A DNA stretch of 50,755 nt, taken from positions 1-50,755 of the forward strand of contig JACRGJ010000034.1 of assembly GCA_016212425.1 (NCBI GenBank), written 5' to 3'. This DNA is from Micrococcales bacterium (lineage in GTDB: Bacteria > Actinomycetota > Actinomycetes > Actinomycetales > Microbacteriaceae). Below, piece by piece: positions 43,979 through 50,755 of the stretch. The notes below the pieces were generated by a model that saw only the letters and a list, made by a program, of their open reading frames with translations, searched no databases and was not told the origin of the DNA. Every line of letters begins with the position of its first letter. Position 1 is the first letter of the stretch. The position numbers were made by a program, and so were the translations under genes.

Positions 43979-46966
43979 GTGCACGACCTCACCGCGCTCC
44001 TGCAGGAGCGGATCTTCCGCCAATACCACGAGCGCATCGTGCCCGCCCGCTACCGGACGCTCGCGCCCGCGCGGGTGGAGGCGTGGGAGGCGCCGGGCGA
44101 GCCGGTGCCCTTCGCGGATGCCGTAGCGCAGGACTTCGCGCCGTTCCCGCCGGGCGCGGCGTGGGGACGGCCGTGGGGCACGACCTGGCTGCGGATCACG
44201 GGTGAGGTCCCCGCGGACTGGCCGGCGGGCGCTCCGGTGGAGCTCGTCGTGGATCTGGGCTTCTCGGCCAGCCAGCCCGGGTTCCAGGCGGAGGGGCTCT
44301 ACTGGGACGAGTCGGGTCGGATCCTCAAGGGGCTCGAGCCGCGGAACACCCACCTCGCCCTGACCGGTGGTCCCGGCGCATCCTTCACCGTGTACGTCGA
44401 GGCGGCGTCCAATCCGGATGTCGCGGGGCCGTGGCACTTCCAGCCGACGCCGCTCGGCGACGTCGAGACCGCGCCCGCCGAGCCGATCTACCGGTTCCAG
44501 CACGCCGCGGTGGGGCTGCTCGACGTGGCGGCGTTCGGGCTGGAGCGGGACGTGTGGGTTCTGGACGGCCTGGCGCGCGAGCTGCCGCCCTCCTCGCCGC
44601 GGCGCGCCGGCATCCTGCGTGCCCTGGAGCGTGCGCTGGACGTGCTCGATCCGGAGGACGTGCCCGGAACCGCCGCCGCCGCGCGGGCCGAGCTTTCCGG
44701 GGCGCTCGCCGCGACCAACGGCAGCACCGGGCACCGGGTCGCGGCCGTAGGGCACGCGCACATCGACTCGGCGTGGCTGTGGCCCGTCCGGGAGACGCGG
44801 CGGAAGGTGGCGCGCACCTGGTCGAACGTGCTCGACCTCATGGCGGTGTACCCCGACCTGGTGTTCGCCGCCTCGAGCGCCGTGCAGTACTCCTGGATCA
44901 AGGAGGACTACCCCGAGCTGTTCGAGCGGCTGCGGGCGGCCATCGCCGACGGGCGGTTCGTGCCGGTCGGGGGGATGTGGGTCGAATCCGACACCAACTT
45001 GCCCGGCGGCGAGGCGATGGCCCGGCAGTTCGTGGCAGGGAAGGGCTTCTTCCTGCGCGAGTTCGGCATCGAGACCGACGAGGTCTGGCTCCCGGACTCG
45101 TTCGGCTACTCCGGGGCGCTGCCGCAGATCGTGGCCGCCTCGAACTCGTCGAACTTCCTCACGCAGAAGATCTCCTGGAACGAGACGAACCGCTTCCCGC
45201 ATCACAGCTTCGACTGGGAGGGCATCGACGGCACCCGCGTGCTCACGCACTTCCCCCCGGTCGACACCTACAACTCCGAGCTGACGCCGGCGGAGCTCGC
45301 CCGCGCCGAGCGGCAGCACAGCGAGCGCGGGGTCAGCGACCTCTCGCTCGTGCCGTTCGGGTTCGGCGACGGCGGCGGCGGTCCGACTCGCGAGATGGTC
45401 GAGGCGGCGCACCGGCAGGGCGACCTCGACGGGTCGCCGCGGGTCAGCGTGCAGCGTCCGGATGCGTTCTTCGCCGAGCTGCGCGAGTCCCTGCCGCATC
45501 CGCCCGTGTGGTCGGGGGAGCTGTACCTCGAGTTCCACCGCGGCACCTACACCTCCCAGGCGCGCACCAAGCACGGCAATCGCCGCGCCGAGCACCTGCT
45601 GCGGGAGGCCGAGCTGTGGGCGGCGACCGCCGCGGTGCGCGCCGGATCTGCGTACCCGGCGGATGAGCTGCGGCGGGCGTGGGAGAGCGTGCTGCTGAAC
45701 CAGTTCCACGACATCCTCCCCGGGTCCTCGATCGCGTGGGTGTACCGCGTCGCCGAGCGGGAGTACGCCGCCGTCACCCAGGCGGCCGAGCAGGTCATCG
45801 CGGATGCCCTGGCCGCCTTGGGGGCGGGGGCGGGAGCCGAGACGCAGGTCGCGTTCAACGCGTCGCCGTTCCCCGTGGCCGGCGTGCCCGCGCTGGGCGC
45901 CGGAGCGGCCGCGCGCGCGTCCGGGACCGCTACCTCGGACGGGGACGGCTTCGTGCTCGAGAGCGCCGCGCTGCGAGCCCGGATCGACGGATCGGGCGCG
46001 CTCGTGTCGCTCGTCGACCTCGCCACCGGGCGGGAGGCGATCGCCCCCGGCGCGCGGGGGAACGAGCTGCAGCTCTTCCGCGACACCCCGAACAAGTGGG
46101 ACGCGTGGGACATCGACCGCGCCTACCAGCGGATGCCGATGGAGGGCATCCGCGCCACGGGGGTGCACCTCTCCGGCGAGCGGATCGAGGCGCACTACGC
46201 GCTCGGCGCCTCGACGGCGGTGCAGCGGATCGGTCTCGCGCCCGACGGGCGAGCGCTCGAGATCGAGACCGAGGTCGACTGGCACGAGCGGCAGAAACTG
46301 TTGAAGCTCGCGTTCGCGTTCGACGTGCACGCCGACACCGCGGCATCCGAGATCCAGTTCGGCCACATCCGCCGCCCTACGCATCAGAACACCTCGTGGG
46401 ACGTCGCCCGCTTCGAGACCGTCGCGCACCGTTGGCTGCGGGTCGACGAGCCGGGCTTCGGGGTCACGCTCGCCAACGACCGGGTGTACGGCCACGACGT
46501 ATCGCGGATCGCGCGCGACGGCGGCGGCACGACCACGCTCGTGCGGGAGTCGCTGCTGCGGGCACCGCTGTTCCCCGACCCGGACGCCGACCAGGGCCGG
46601 CACGTGTTCCGGCACGCGATCTCGCTCGGGTCGCTGCTCGACGGGGTCGCCGAGGGCTACCGGGTGAACCTGCCGCTGCGCCGGGTGCCGGGGGCGCCGG
46701 TGGACCCGCTCGTGCGGGTGGAGGGGTCGGATGCGATCGCGATCGAGGCGGTGAAGCTCGCCGAGGACGGCTCGGGCGACGTCGTGGTGCGGCTCTACGA
46801 GGTGCAGGGCGGCCGCGCGATCGGGCGCCTGATCCCCGGCTTCGACGCGGGGGCTGCGGTGCGGGTGGACCTCCTCGAGCGTCCGTGGCCCGACCAGCCG
46901 GCGGATGCGCGGGAGCTCCGCCTCCGCCCCTTCGAGCTGATCACGGTGCGCATCCCGCGCAGCTGA
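43979..46966 (+). CDS. Alpha-mannosidase, glycoside hydrolase family 38
   Basis: 995 residues from GTG 43979, with GGAGG eight bases upstream. There is no signal peptide, so it acts in the cytosol on imported sugar. After an N-terminal domain of about 250 residues, AVGHAHIDSAWLWPVRETRRKVARTWSN (about 258-285) holds the zinc His and Asp. GGMWVESDTNLPGGEAMARQFVAGKGFF and LPDSFGYSGALPQIV (about 371-385) hold the nucleophile Asp. QKISWNETNRFPHHSFDWEGIDGTRVLTHFPPVDTYN completes the active site, and a beta-rich C-terminal half ends in LRPFELITVRI. It releases alpha-mannose from oligosaccharides. It is last in the importer operon, so it likely processes what the importer brings in. Confidence 0.94.
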   Translation: MHDLTALLQERIFRQYHERIVPARYRTLAPARVEAWEAPGEPVPFADAVAQDFAPFPPGAAWGRPWGTTWLRITGEVPADWPAGAPVELVVDLGFSASQPGFQAEGLYWDESGRILKGLEPRNTHLALTGGPGASFTVYVEAASNPDVAGPWHFQPTPLGDVETAPAEPIYRFQHAAVGLLDVAAFGLERDVWVLDGLARELPPSSPRRAGILRALERALDVLDPEDVPGTAAAARAELSGALAATNGSTGHRVAAVGHAHIDSAWLWPVRETRRKVARTWSNVLDLMAVYPDLVFAASSAVQYSWIKEDYPELFERLRAAIADGRFVPVGGMWVESDTNLPGGEAMARQFVAGKGFFLREFGIETDEVWLPDSFGYSGALPQIVAASNSSNFLTQKISWNETNRFPHHSFDWEGIDGTRVLTHFPPVDTYNSELTPAELARAERQHSERGVSDLSLVPFGFGDGGGGPTREMVEAAHRQGDLDGSPRVSVQRPDAFFAELRESLPHPPVWSGELYLEFHRGTYTSQARTKHGNRRAEHLLREAELWAATAAVRAGSAYPADELRRAWESVLLNQFHDILPGSSIAWVYRVAEREYAAVTQAAEQVIADALAALGAGAGAETQVAFNASPFPVAGVPALGAGAAARASGTATSDGDGFVLESAALRARIDGSGALVSLVDLATGREAIAPGARGNELQLFRDTPNKWDAWDIDRAYQRMPMEGIRATGVHLSGERIEAHYALGASTAVQRIGLAPDGRALEIETEVDWHERQKLLKLAFAFDVHADTAASEIQFGHIRRPTHQNTSWDVARFETVAHRWLRVDEPGFGVTLANDRVYGHDVSRIARDGGGTTTLVRESLLRAPLFPDPDADQGRHVFRHAISLGSLLDGVAEGYRVNLPLRRVPGAPVDPLVRVEGSDAIAIEAVKLAEDGSGDVVVRLYEVQGGRAIGRLIPGFDAGAAVRVDLLERPWPDQPADARELRLRPFELITVRIPRS

Positions 46967-46976
46967 GCGCAGGCCC

Positions 46977-47087
46977 CGGGCACGAACCTCGGCGGCCCGA
47001 TCTCGGCATCGGACGTGCCCGGTGAGGCGCGTGGGCCTCCTGCGCCACTCCAGCACCACCCGATGCCGAGATCGGGCACGGGCCGCC
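46977..47087. repeat. Long nested inverted repeat downstream of the mannosidase gene
   Basis: cccgatctcggcatcgg (46996-47012) and its exact complement (47060-47076) are 17-bp inverted repeats around a 47-base loop. Outer ggcgg/ccgcc (46991-46995, 47083-47087) adds pairing after a bulge. The left arm is also enclosed by ccgggcacg (46977-46985) and cgtgcccgg (47014-47022), a competing local hairpin. It probably terminates the importer transcript, though size and nesting suggest a REP-like element. Confidence 0.75.
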
Positions 47088-47146
47088 GGGGGTCCGGCAC
47101 GGGGGTCGGGGCTCGGGTGCGGATGGGTGAACACTGGCGCGGGGCG

Positions 47147-47195
47147 CTGGACCGAATCCGCGGAGCCGGGGAACTGGACCGAATCCGCCGAGCCG
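47147..47195. repeat. Pair of 22-base direct repeats 27 bases apart
   Basis: 47147-47168 and 47174-47195 share ctggaccgaatccgc and the closing gagccg, with one mismatch. They lie between the mannosidase gene and the toxin gene. Their role is unknown; they could be an attachment scar or protein-binding sites. Confidence 0.75.
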
Positions 47196-47253
47196 ATCGC
47201 GCCGGACCGCAGCTGCGGTCAGCGCGCGCCGGGCCGCAGGCCGGGCAGCAGGC

Positions 47254-47685
47254 TCATGGCAGGAGGAGCACGTGGTCGCGATCGGCCGGCTCGAGCAGAT
47301 CGGGCAACCGCGCGTCGAGAGTCGCCAGCACGGCGCCGCTCGAGGCGGCGAGGTTCACGAGATGGATGTCGGTGACCTGACGGTACCCGCCGACACGCAC
47401 GAGCCCGACGGTCGGAGCGGTCAGCGAGGACCCGTCATCGAGGAAGCGGTGGTGCGGGAGGGCGCGGAGCCGCGTCAGCATCCCGACAGCATCGGCGAAG
47501 GCGACCGCCCTTCCGACGGCAGCGGGGGTCATCGACAGCCGGACGAGTCCGAGCTCGGTTATGGCGCAGGTCGCCCACTCTCCCTGCCAGTCGGAGAACC
47601 AGTTCCGCGCCCGAGCATGATGTACGTGCTGCGGCCAGGTCAGGGCCACCAGGACGTTGACGTCGACCAGCGCCAGGGACGGCAC
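47254..47685 (-). CDS. PIN-domain ribonuclease toxin (VapC-like)
   Basis: 143 residues from GTG 47685. SLALVDVNVLVALTW gives the first acidic residue (Asp8) and the conserved Asn10. CAITELGLVRL gives the Glu of the second site, and TDIHLVNLAASSGAVLATLDARLPDL the later Asp residues of the PIN nuclease. Such toxins cleave tRNA or rRNA when not bound by antitoxin. The gene follows the VapB-like gene after three bases, in the usual antitoxin-toxin order. The metal site looks complete. Target RNA cannot be predicted. Confidence 0.9.
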   Translation of the reverse strand: MPSLALVDVNVLVALTWPQHVHHARARNWFSDWQGEWATCAITELGLVRLSMTPAAVGRAVAFADAVGMLTRLRALPHHRFLDDGSSLTAPTVGLVRVGGYRQVTDIHLVNLAASSGAVLATLDARLPDLLEPADRDHVLLLP

Positions 47686-47688
47686 CGG

Positions 47689-47907
47689 TCACACCCCGTC
47701 GCGGACTGCGTTCACCACGTCCAGATGGAGAGGCGGCGCGTCCCGGGCCGCCTCGAATGTCGGGAATCCGTCGGCGACCGGCGCCGACGCCGTCAGCCCT
47801 CGCCTCGCCATCCGGGATACCGCGTCCCCGAGCGAGATGCGCTCGTCCCGTGCCATCGCTCGCGCGGCCGCTAGTACGGACTCGTCAAGGTCGAGGGTTG
47901 TGCGCAT
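47689..47907 (-). CDS. Ribbon-helix-helix antitoxin (VapB-like)
   Basis: 72 residues from ATG 47907; TTG 47910 is the alternative. MRTTLDLDESVLAAARAMARDERISLGDAVSRMARRGL is a ribbon-helix-helix DNA-binding domain, and the C-terminal PTFEAARDAPPLHLDVVNAVRD is the toxin-binding tail. TATGAT on the minus strand (47919-47914) lies six bases before the ATG, so the mRNA is probably leaderless. The surrounding 30 bases are AT-rich with repeated gatg/catc units that may serve as operator for autoregulation. Confidence 0.88.
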   Translation of the reverse strand: MRTTLDLDESVLAAARAMARDERISLGDAVSRMARRGLTASAPVADGFPTFEAARDAPPLHLDVVNAVRDGV

Positions 47908-47913
47908 CAACGC

Positions 47914-47919
47914 ATCATA
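47914..47919 (-). promoter_or_regulatory. TATGAT -10 hexamer for vapBC
   Basis: A near-consensus TATGAT on the minus strand, six bases before ATG 47907. Confidence 0.55.
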
Positions 47920-47954
47920 CCATCACCGCATATCGCAGCGCGGGGCGCGTGGCC

Positions 47955-48806
47955 TCAGCGGAAGATGATGGTGCGGTCCCCGTCGAGCAGGATGCGGTGC
48001 TCGGCGAACCAGCGGACCGCCTGGGTCAGCGTGCGGCTCTCCTCGTCCTGCCCGATCGCCCGCAGCTGCTCCCAGGACGGGCTGTGGTCGACGCGCACCA
48101 CGTTCTGCTCGATGATCGGGCCCTCGTCGAGGTCGGGGGTGACGAAGTGGGCGGTCGCTCCGATGAGCTTCACCCCGCGGGCGTGCGCCTGACGGGAGGG
48201 GTTCGCTCCCGCGAACCCCGGGAGGAACGAGTGGTGGATGTTCACCGCGCGCCCGGCGAGCGCCGCGCAGAGCCCGGGGGAGAGGACCTGCATGTAGCGG
48301 GCCAGTACGACCAGCTCGATGTCGTGCTCCGCGACGACCTGCAGGATGCGCTCCTCCATCGCCGCCTTCTCGGCGTCGTCACGCACCGGGTGCGCCGCGA
48401 ACGGCACGTCGTAGAAGGCGGCGAGCTCGCCGAGATCGGGGTGGTTGCCGAGCACCAGCGGCACGTCGATCGGCAACTGCCCCGCGCGTCGGCGGAACAA
48501 CAGGTCGTTCAGGCAGTGCGCGGCGGTGGACACCAGCACCAGGGTGCGCAGCCGCCGGCCGACCTCATCGAGCCGCCACCGCATCCCGTACCGCTCGACC
48601 ACCGGCGCGAGGGCGTTCTCGAACCCGGCGCGGTCGACGGCCGACTCCACCTGCAGGCGCATGAAGAATCGGCCGGTGTCGGCGCTGGAGAACTGCTGCG
48701 ATTCGGTGATGTTGCCGGCGGCCTCGACGACTGCGCCGCTGATCGCGTGCACGATGCCCGGGCGGTCCTCGCAGACGAGGGTGAGGATCCAGTGCGTCGC
48801 GGCCAC
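47955..48806 (-). CDS. purU: Formyltetrahydrofolate deformylase
   Basis: 283 residues from GTG 48806. The N-terminal ACT domain (about 1-85) has WILTLVCEDRPGIVHAISGAVVEAAGNITESQQFS. The formyltransferase-like domain has VLVLVSTAAHCLNDLLFRRRAGQ (VSxxxHCLxDLL), VLARYMQVLSPGLC, AVNIHHSFLPGFAGANPSRQAHARGVKLIGATAHFVTPDLDEGPIIEQ with the catalytic Asn, His and Asp. It hydrolyses 10-formyl-THF to THF and formate, balancing one-carbon pools used by PurN and PurH. TACGCT lies six bases upstream of the start on the minus strand, again a leaderless arrangement. It is divergent from the NCS1 permease gene. Confidence 0.96.
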   Translation of the reverse strand: MAATHWILTLVCEDRPGIVHAISGAVVEAAGNITESQQFSSADTGRFFMRLQVESAVDRAGFENALAPVVERYGMRWRLDEVGRRLRTLVLVSTAAHCLNDLLFRRRAGQLPIDVPLVLGNHPDLGELAAFYDVPFAAHPVRDDAEKAAMEERILQVVAEHDIELVVLARYMQVLSPGLCAALAGRAVNIHHSFLPGFAGANPSRQAHARGVKLIGATAHFVTPDLDEGPIIEQNVVRVDHSPSWEQLRAIGQDEESRTLTQAVRWFAEHRILLDGDRTIIFR

Positions 48807-48812
48807 GGACTC

Positions 48813-48818
48813 AGCGTA
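48813..48818 (-). promoter_or_regulatory. TACGCT -10 hexamer for purU
   Basis: Reads TACGCT on the minus strand, six bases before GTG 48806, supporting that start and a leaderless mRNA. Confidence 0.45.
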
Positions 48819-48932
48819 GGGCGGCGCGCCCCGGGCGGACGCCCTCCGGCGATGGAGGCCGCCCGGTAGAGTCCCCCTGCATTCATCCTGAAAGCAATCG
48901 GCATCCGCCCCCGAGGATCCTGGGAGCCACCC

Positions 48933-50402
48933 ATGGCGCAGACCGACGTCGCATCCACCGAGCCCGCCACCCGCGGGGGGATCGAGGAGACCGGCCTCGA
49001 GACCATCGTCGAGTCCGAGCGGCACGGCCGCCCCTCGGGGCTGTTCTGGCCGTGGTTCGCCGCGAACGTGTCGGTGTTCGCCATCGCCTACGGCGCCTAC
49101 GTGCTCGGCTTCGGCATCTCGTTCTGGCAGGCGGTCGTGGTCGGGGTGGTCGGCATCGCGGTGTCGTTCCTCCTCGTCGGGGTGGTGTCGCTCGCCGGGA
49201 AGCGCGGCTCGGCTCCCACGATGGTGCTGAGCCGGGCGATGTTCGGCGTCGACGGGGCTCGCGTCGTCGCGCTGCTGTCGTGGGTGCTCACCGTCGGGTG
49301 GGAGACGGTGCTCACCGTCAGCGCCGTGTTCGCGGTGGATGCGACCGTCGCCGCGCTCGGCGGGCCGGCCGACAGCCCGGTCGCCAAGGTGGTCGCGCTC
49401 GTCGTCGTGGCCGCGGTGGTCGTCACCGTCGGGGTGGTCGGATTCCGGTTGATCATGCGCCTGCAGCGGGTGATCACCCTCGTCACCTCGGTGGTCACCA
49501 TCGTCTACCTGATCACCGTCCTGCCGCTGATCGACCTCGGCAGGGGGATGTCGACCCCGGCCGGGCCGCTCGCCGCCGTCATCGGCGCGCTGGTCTTCAT
49601 GATGACCGGATTCGGCCTCGGCTGGGTCAACGCGGGAGCGGACTACTCCCGCTACCTGCCGCGGAACGCGAGCGGACGCGGGGTGGTGGGCTGGACCACC
49701 TTCGGGGCGGCGCTCCCGCCGGCGGTGCTGCTCGTCGCGGGACTGCTGCTCGCCGGCTCCTCGACGAAGCTCTCCGACGCGATCGGCTCGTACTCGCTCG
49801 GCCCGCTCATCCCCCTCACGCAGCCGTGGTTCATCGTCCCGTTCGCGATCGTCGTGATCCTCGGACTCATCGCGGGGGCCGTGATGGACATCTACTCCTC
49901 GGGGCTCGCCCTGCTCGCCGTCGGCCTGCGGGTGCGACGCCCCGTCGCGGCCGGCATCGACGGGGTCATCATGGTGCTCGGCTCGCTGTACGTGCTCTTC
50001 GTCGCGAAGGACTTCTTCTACCCGTTCCAGGGCTTCCTCATCACCCTGGGCGTGCCGGTCGCGGCGTGGGCGGGCGTCTTCATCGCCGACGTGCTGCTCC
50101 GCCGCCGCGACCTGGCCGACCGTGAGCTGTACGAGCGCACCGGGCGCTACGGCGGCATCCGCTGGCTGGCCATCGGCTTGCTCGCGTTCGGCACTGTCGT
50201 CGGCTGGGGATTCGTCACCAACAGCTACGCGCCCTGGCTCGGCTGGCAGGGCTACCTGCTCTTCGGGCTCAAAGATGCCTGGGGCGGCGCGAACCTCGGG
50301 GTGCTGTTCGCGCTCGTGATCGGCTTCGTCGGGTACTTGGTCGGCGGACGCGGATCGGTGCGCCGGCAGGAGGCGCTGCCGGCGCCCGAGGCCGCGCGGT
50401 GA
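48933..50402 (+). CDS. NCS1 family purine/cytosine permease
   Basis: 489 residues with about twelve helices between 40 and 475. The NCS1 signature regions are GLFWPWFAANVSVFAIAYGAYVLGFGISFWQA, SRAMFGVDGARVVALLSWVLTVGWETV, FGLGWVNAGADYSRYLPRNASGRGVVGWTTFG and the C-terminal GWGFVTNSYAPWLGWQGYLL. The family co-transports nucleobases, allantoin, hydantoins or related compounds with protons or sodium. The GADYSRYLP segment is typical of CodB/Fcy-like members. The GTG of an isochorismatase-family hydrolase overlaps its stop, suggesting that the imported compound is then hydrolysed. The exact substrate is not determinable. Confidence 0.92.
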   Translation: MAQTDVASTEPATRGGIEETGLETIVESERHGRPSGLFWPWFAANVSVFAIAYGAYVLGFGISFWQAVVVGVVGIAVSFLLVGVVSLAGKRGSAPTMVLSRAMFGVDGARVVALLSWVLTVGWETVLTVSAVFAVDATVAALGGPADSPVAKVVALVVVAAVVVTVGVVGFRLIMRLQRVITLVTSVVTIVYLITVLPLIDLGRGMSTPAGPLAAVIGALVFMMTGFGLGWVNAGADYSRYLPRNASGRGVVGWTTFGAALPPAVLLVAGLLLAGSSTKLSDAIGSYSLGPLIPLTQPWFIVPFAIVVILGLIAGAVMDIYSSGLALLAVGLRVRRPVAAGIDGVIMVLGSLYVLFVAKDFFYPFQGFLITLGVPVAAWAGVFIADVLLRRRDLADRELYERTGRYGGIRWLAIGLLAFGTVVGWGFVTNSYAPWLGWQGYLLFGLKDAWGGANLGVLFALVIGFVGYLVGGRGSVRRQEALPAPEAAR

Positions 50403-50755
50403 CCGGCAGCCCCTGGCTCGTCGCAGTCGACCTGCAGCGGATCTTCGCCGATCCCGCCAGCGCCTGGGCGGCAGCCCGGTTCGCGGAGGCGGCGGCAGGC
50501 GTGGAGCGGATGCTCCCCGTCTTCGACGGGCGCACGGTGCTGACCCGCTTCGTCGCCCCCGGCACACCGCTCGGCGCCTGGCTCGACTACTACCGGCAGT
50601 GGCCGTTCGCTCTGGTGCCGCGGGACTCGCCGTTCTACGAGCTCGCCGACCCGTTCGACGGGCTGGGGCTGCCGGTGGAGACGCGGACCACCTTCGGGAA
50701 GTGGGATGCCGCGCTGTCGGCGGCGATCGACGGATCACGGGAGCTGGTGCTCGCC
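50399..50755 (+). CDS. Isochorismatase-family hydrolase, N-terminal part (3' truncated by window)
   Basis: 119 residues are visible from GTG 50399, which overlaps the permease stop (GTGA). WLVAVDLQRIFADP carries the first catalytic Asp in the usual V-D-x-Q setting; VLTRFVAPGTPLGAWLDYYRQWPF and TRTTFGKWDAAL follow, with a Lys in the place of the catalytic Lys. The nucleophile Cys region would come just beyond the window's end. The family includes nicotinamidase, N-carbamoylsarcosine amidase and biuret or ureidoacrylate hydrolases. Coupling to a nucleobase-type permease favours an amide or carbamoyl substrate from purine, pyrimidine or creatinine breakdown. Confidence 0.83.
   Translation, partial: MTGSPWLVAVDLQRIFADPASAWAAARFAEAAAGVERMLPVFDGRTVLTRFVAPGTPLGAWLDYYRQWPFALVPRDSPFYELADPFDGLGLPVETRTTFGKWDAALSAAIDGSRELVLA

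Noticed and set aside
46967-47200. Insertion-sequence end with terminal inverted repeats
   Set aside because: No transposase or remnant is found between or beside the arms, and no target duplication is evident. It is kept only as an intergenic palindrome.
47254-47907. Functional loss of the toxin
   Set aside because: Both genes are intact, with complete PIN acidic residues and a ribbon-helix-helix domain, so there is no sign of decay.

Overview
The window is about 50.8 kb of very GC-rich DNA with strong G/C third-position bias and frequent GTG starts. Many genes are joined by 1-4 base stop/start overlaps (ATGA, GTGA), and many start codons sit 5-8 bases after a TAnnnT hexamer. Together with the gene content (DUF3817 next to guaA, a PerM-type DUF6350 protein, a BI-1 protein, SURF1, an eukaryotic-type NADP isocitrate dehydrogenase), this suggests an actinobacterium, most likely Microbacteriaceae and possibly Microbacterium. 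The genus is an inference from style and synteny, not from a marker gene. No rRNA, tRNA, CRISPR array, intact insertion sequence or prophage was seen. The window looks chromosomal, with a few accessory patches.

Layout. 1-5397: 3' end of glycerol-3-phosphate dehydrogenase, then a regulated cation/proton antiporter pair, SURF1, a DUF3817 membrane protein and guaA. 5529-9002 (minus): a secreted alkaline phosphatase with a PHO-box-like repeat, a BI-1 membrane protein, a small membrane protein and a zinc-ribbon membrane protein. 9046-13021: glycerophosphodiester phosphodiesterase, PcrA/UvrD helicase and a small conserved protein. 13071-15371: MpaB-like protein and a divergent NAD(P)-binding oxidoreductase. 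15383-21235: sucCD, PerM-like protein, purN-purH. 21270-22441 (minus): a graspetide-type ATP-grasp ligase translationally coupled to an 80-residue peptide gene, a candidate RiPP pair. 22556-29065: response regulator, histidine kinase, a promoter with a 33-codon leader ORF, and a heterodimeric ABC exporter. 29203-32552: alkyltransferase-like protein, two GNAT proteins, icd and a YdeI-like protein. 32813-35771 (minus): FMN-binding lipoprotein, ApbE flavin transferase and an RnfD/ferredoxin-reductase fusion, together an extracytosolic flavin electron-transfer unit. 35900-46966: amino-sugar and mannoside island (GH3, nagB, nagA, ROK regulator, sugar ABC importer without ATPase, GH38). 47254-50755: a VapBC-like toxin-antitoxin pair, purU, an NCS1 nucleobase permease and a truncated isochorismatase-family hydrolase.

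How the parts work together. Phosphate and phospholipid salvage (alkaline phosphatase, glycerophosphodiesterase, GlpD), purine and one-carbon metabolism (guaA, purN, purH, purU, NCS1 permease) and TCA enzymes (sucCD, icd) form the housekeeping background. The most notable accessory units are the ATP-grasp/peptide pair, the leader-ORF/ABC exporter unit beside a two-component system, and the flavinylated redox operon. The intergenic spaces hold at least two copies of an unusual double-palindrome repeat, a 17-bp tandem hairpin array and another long nested palindrome.
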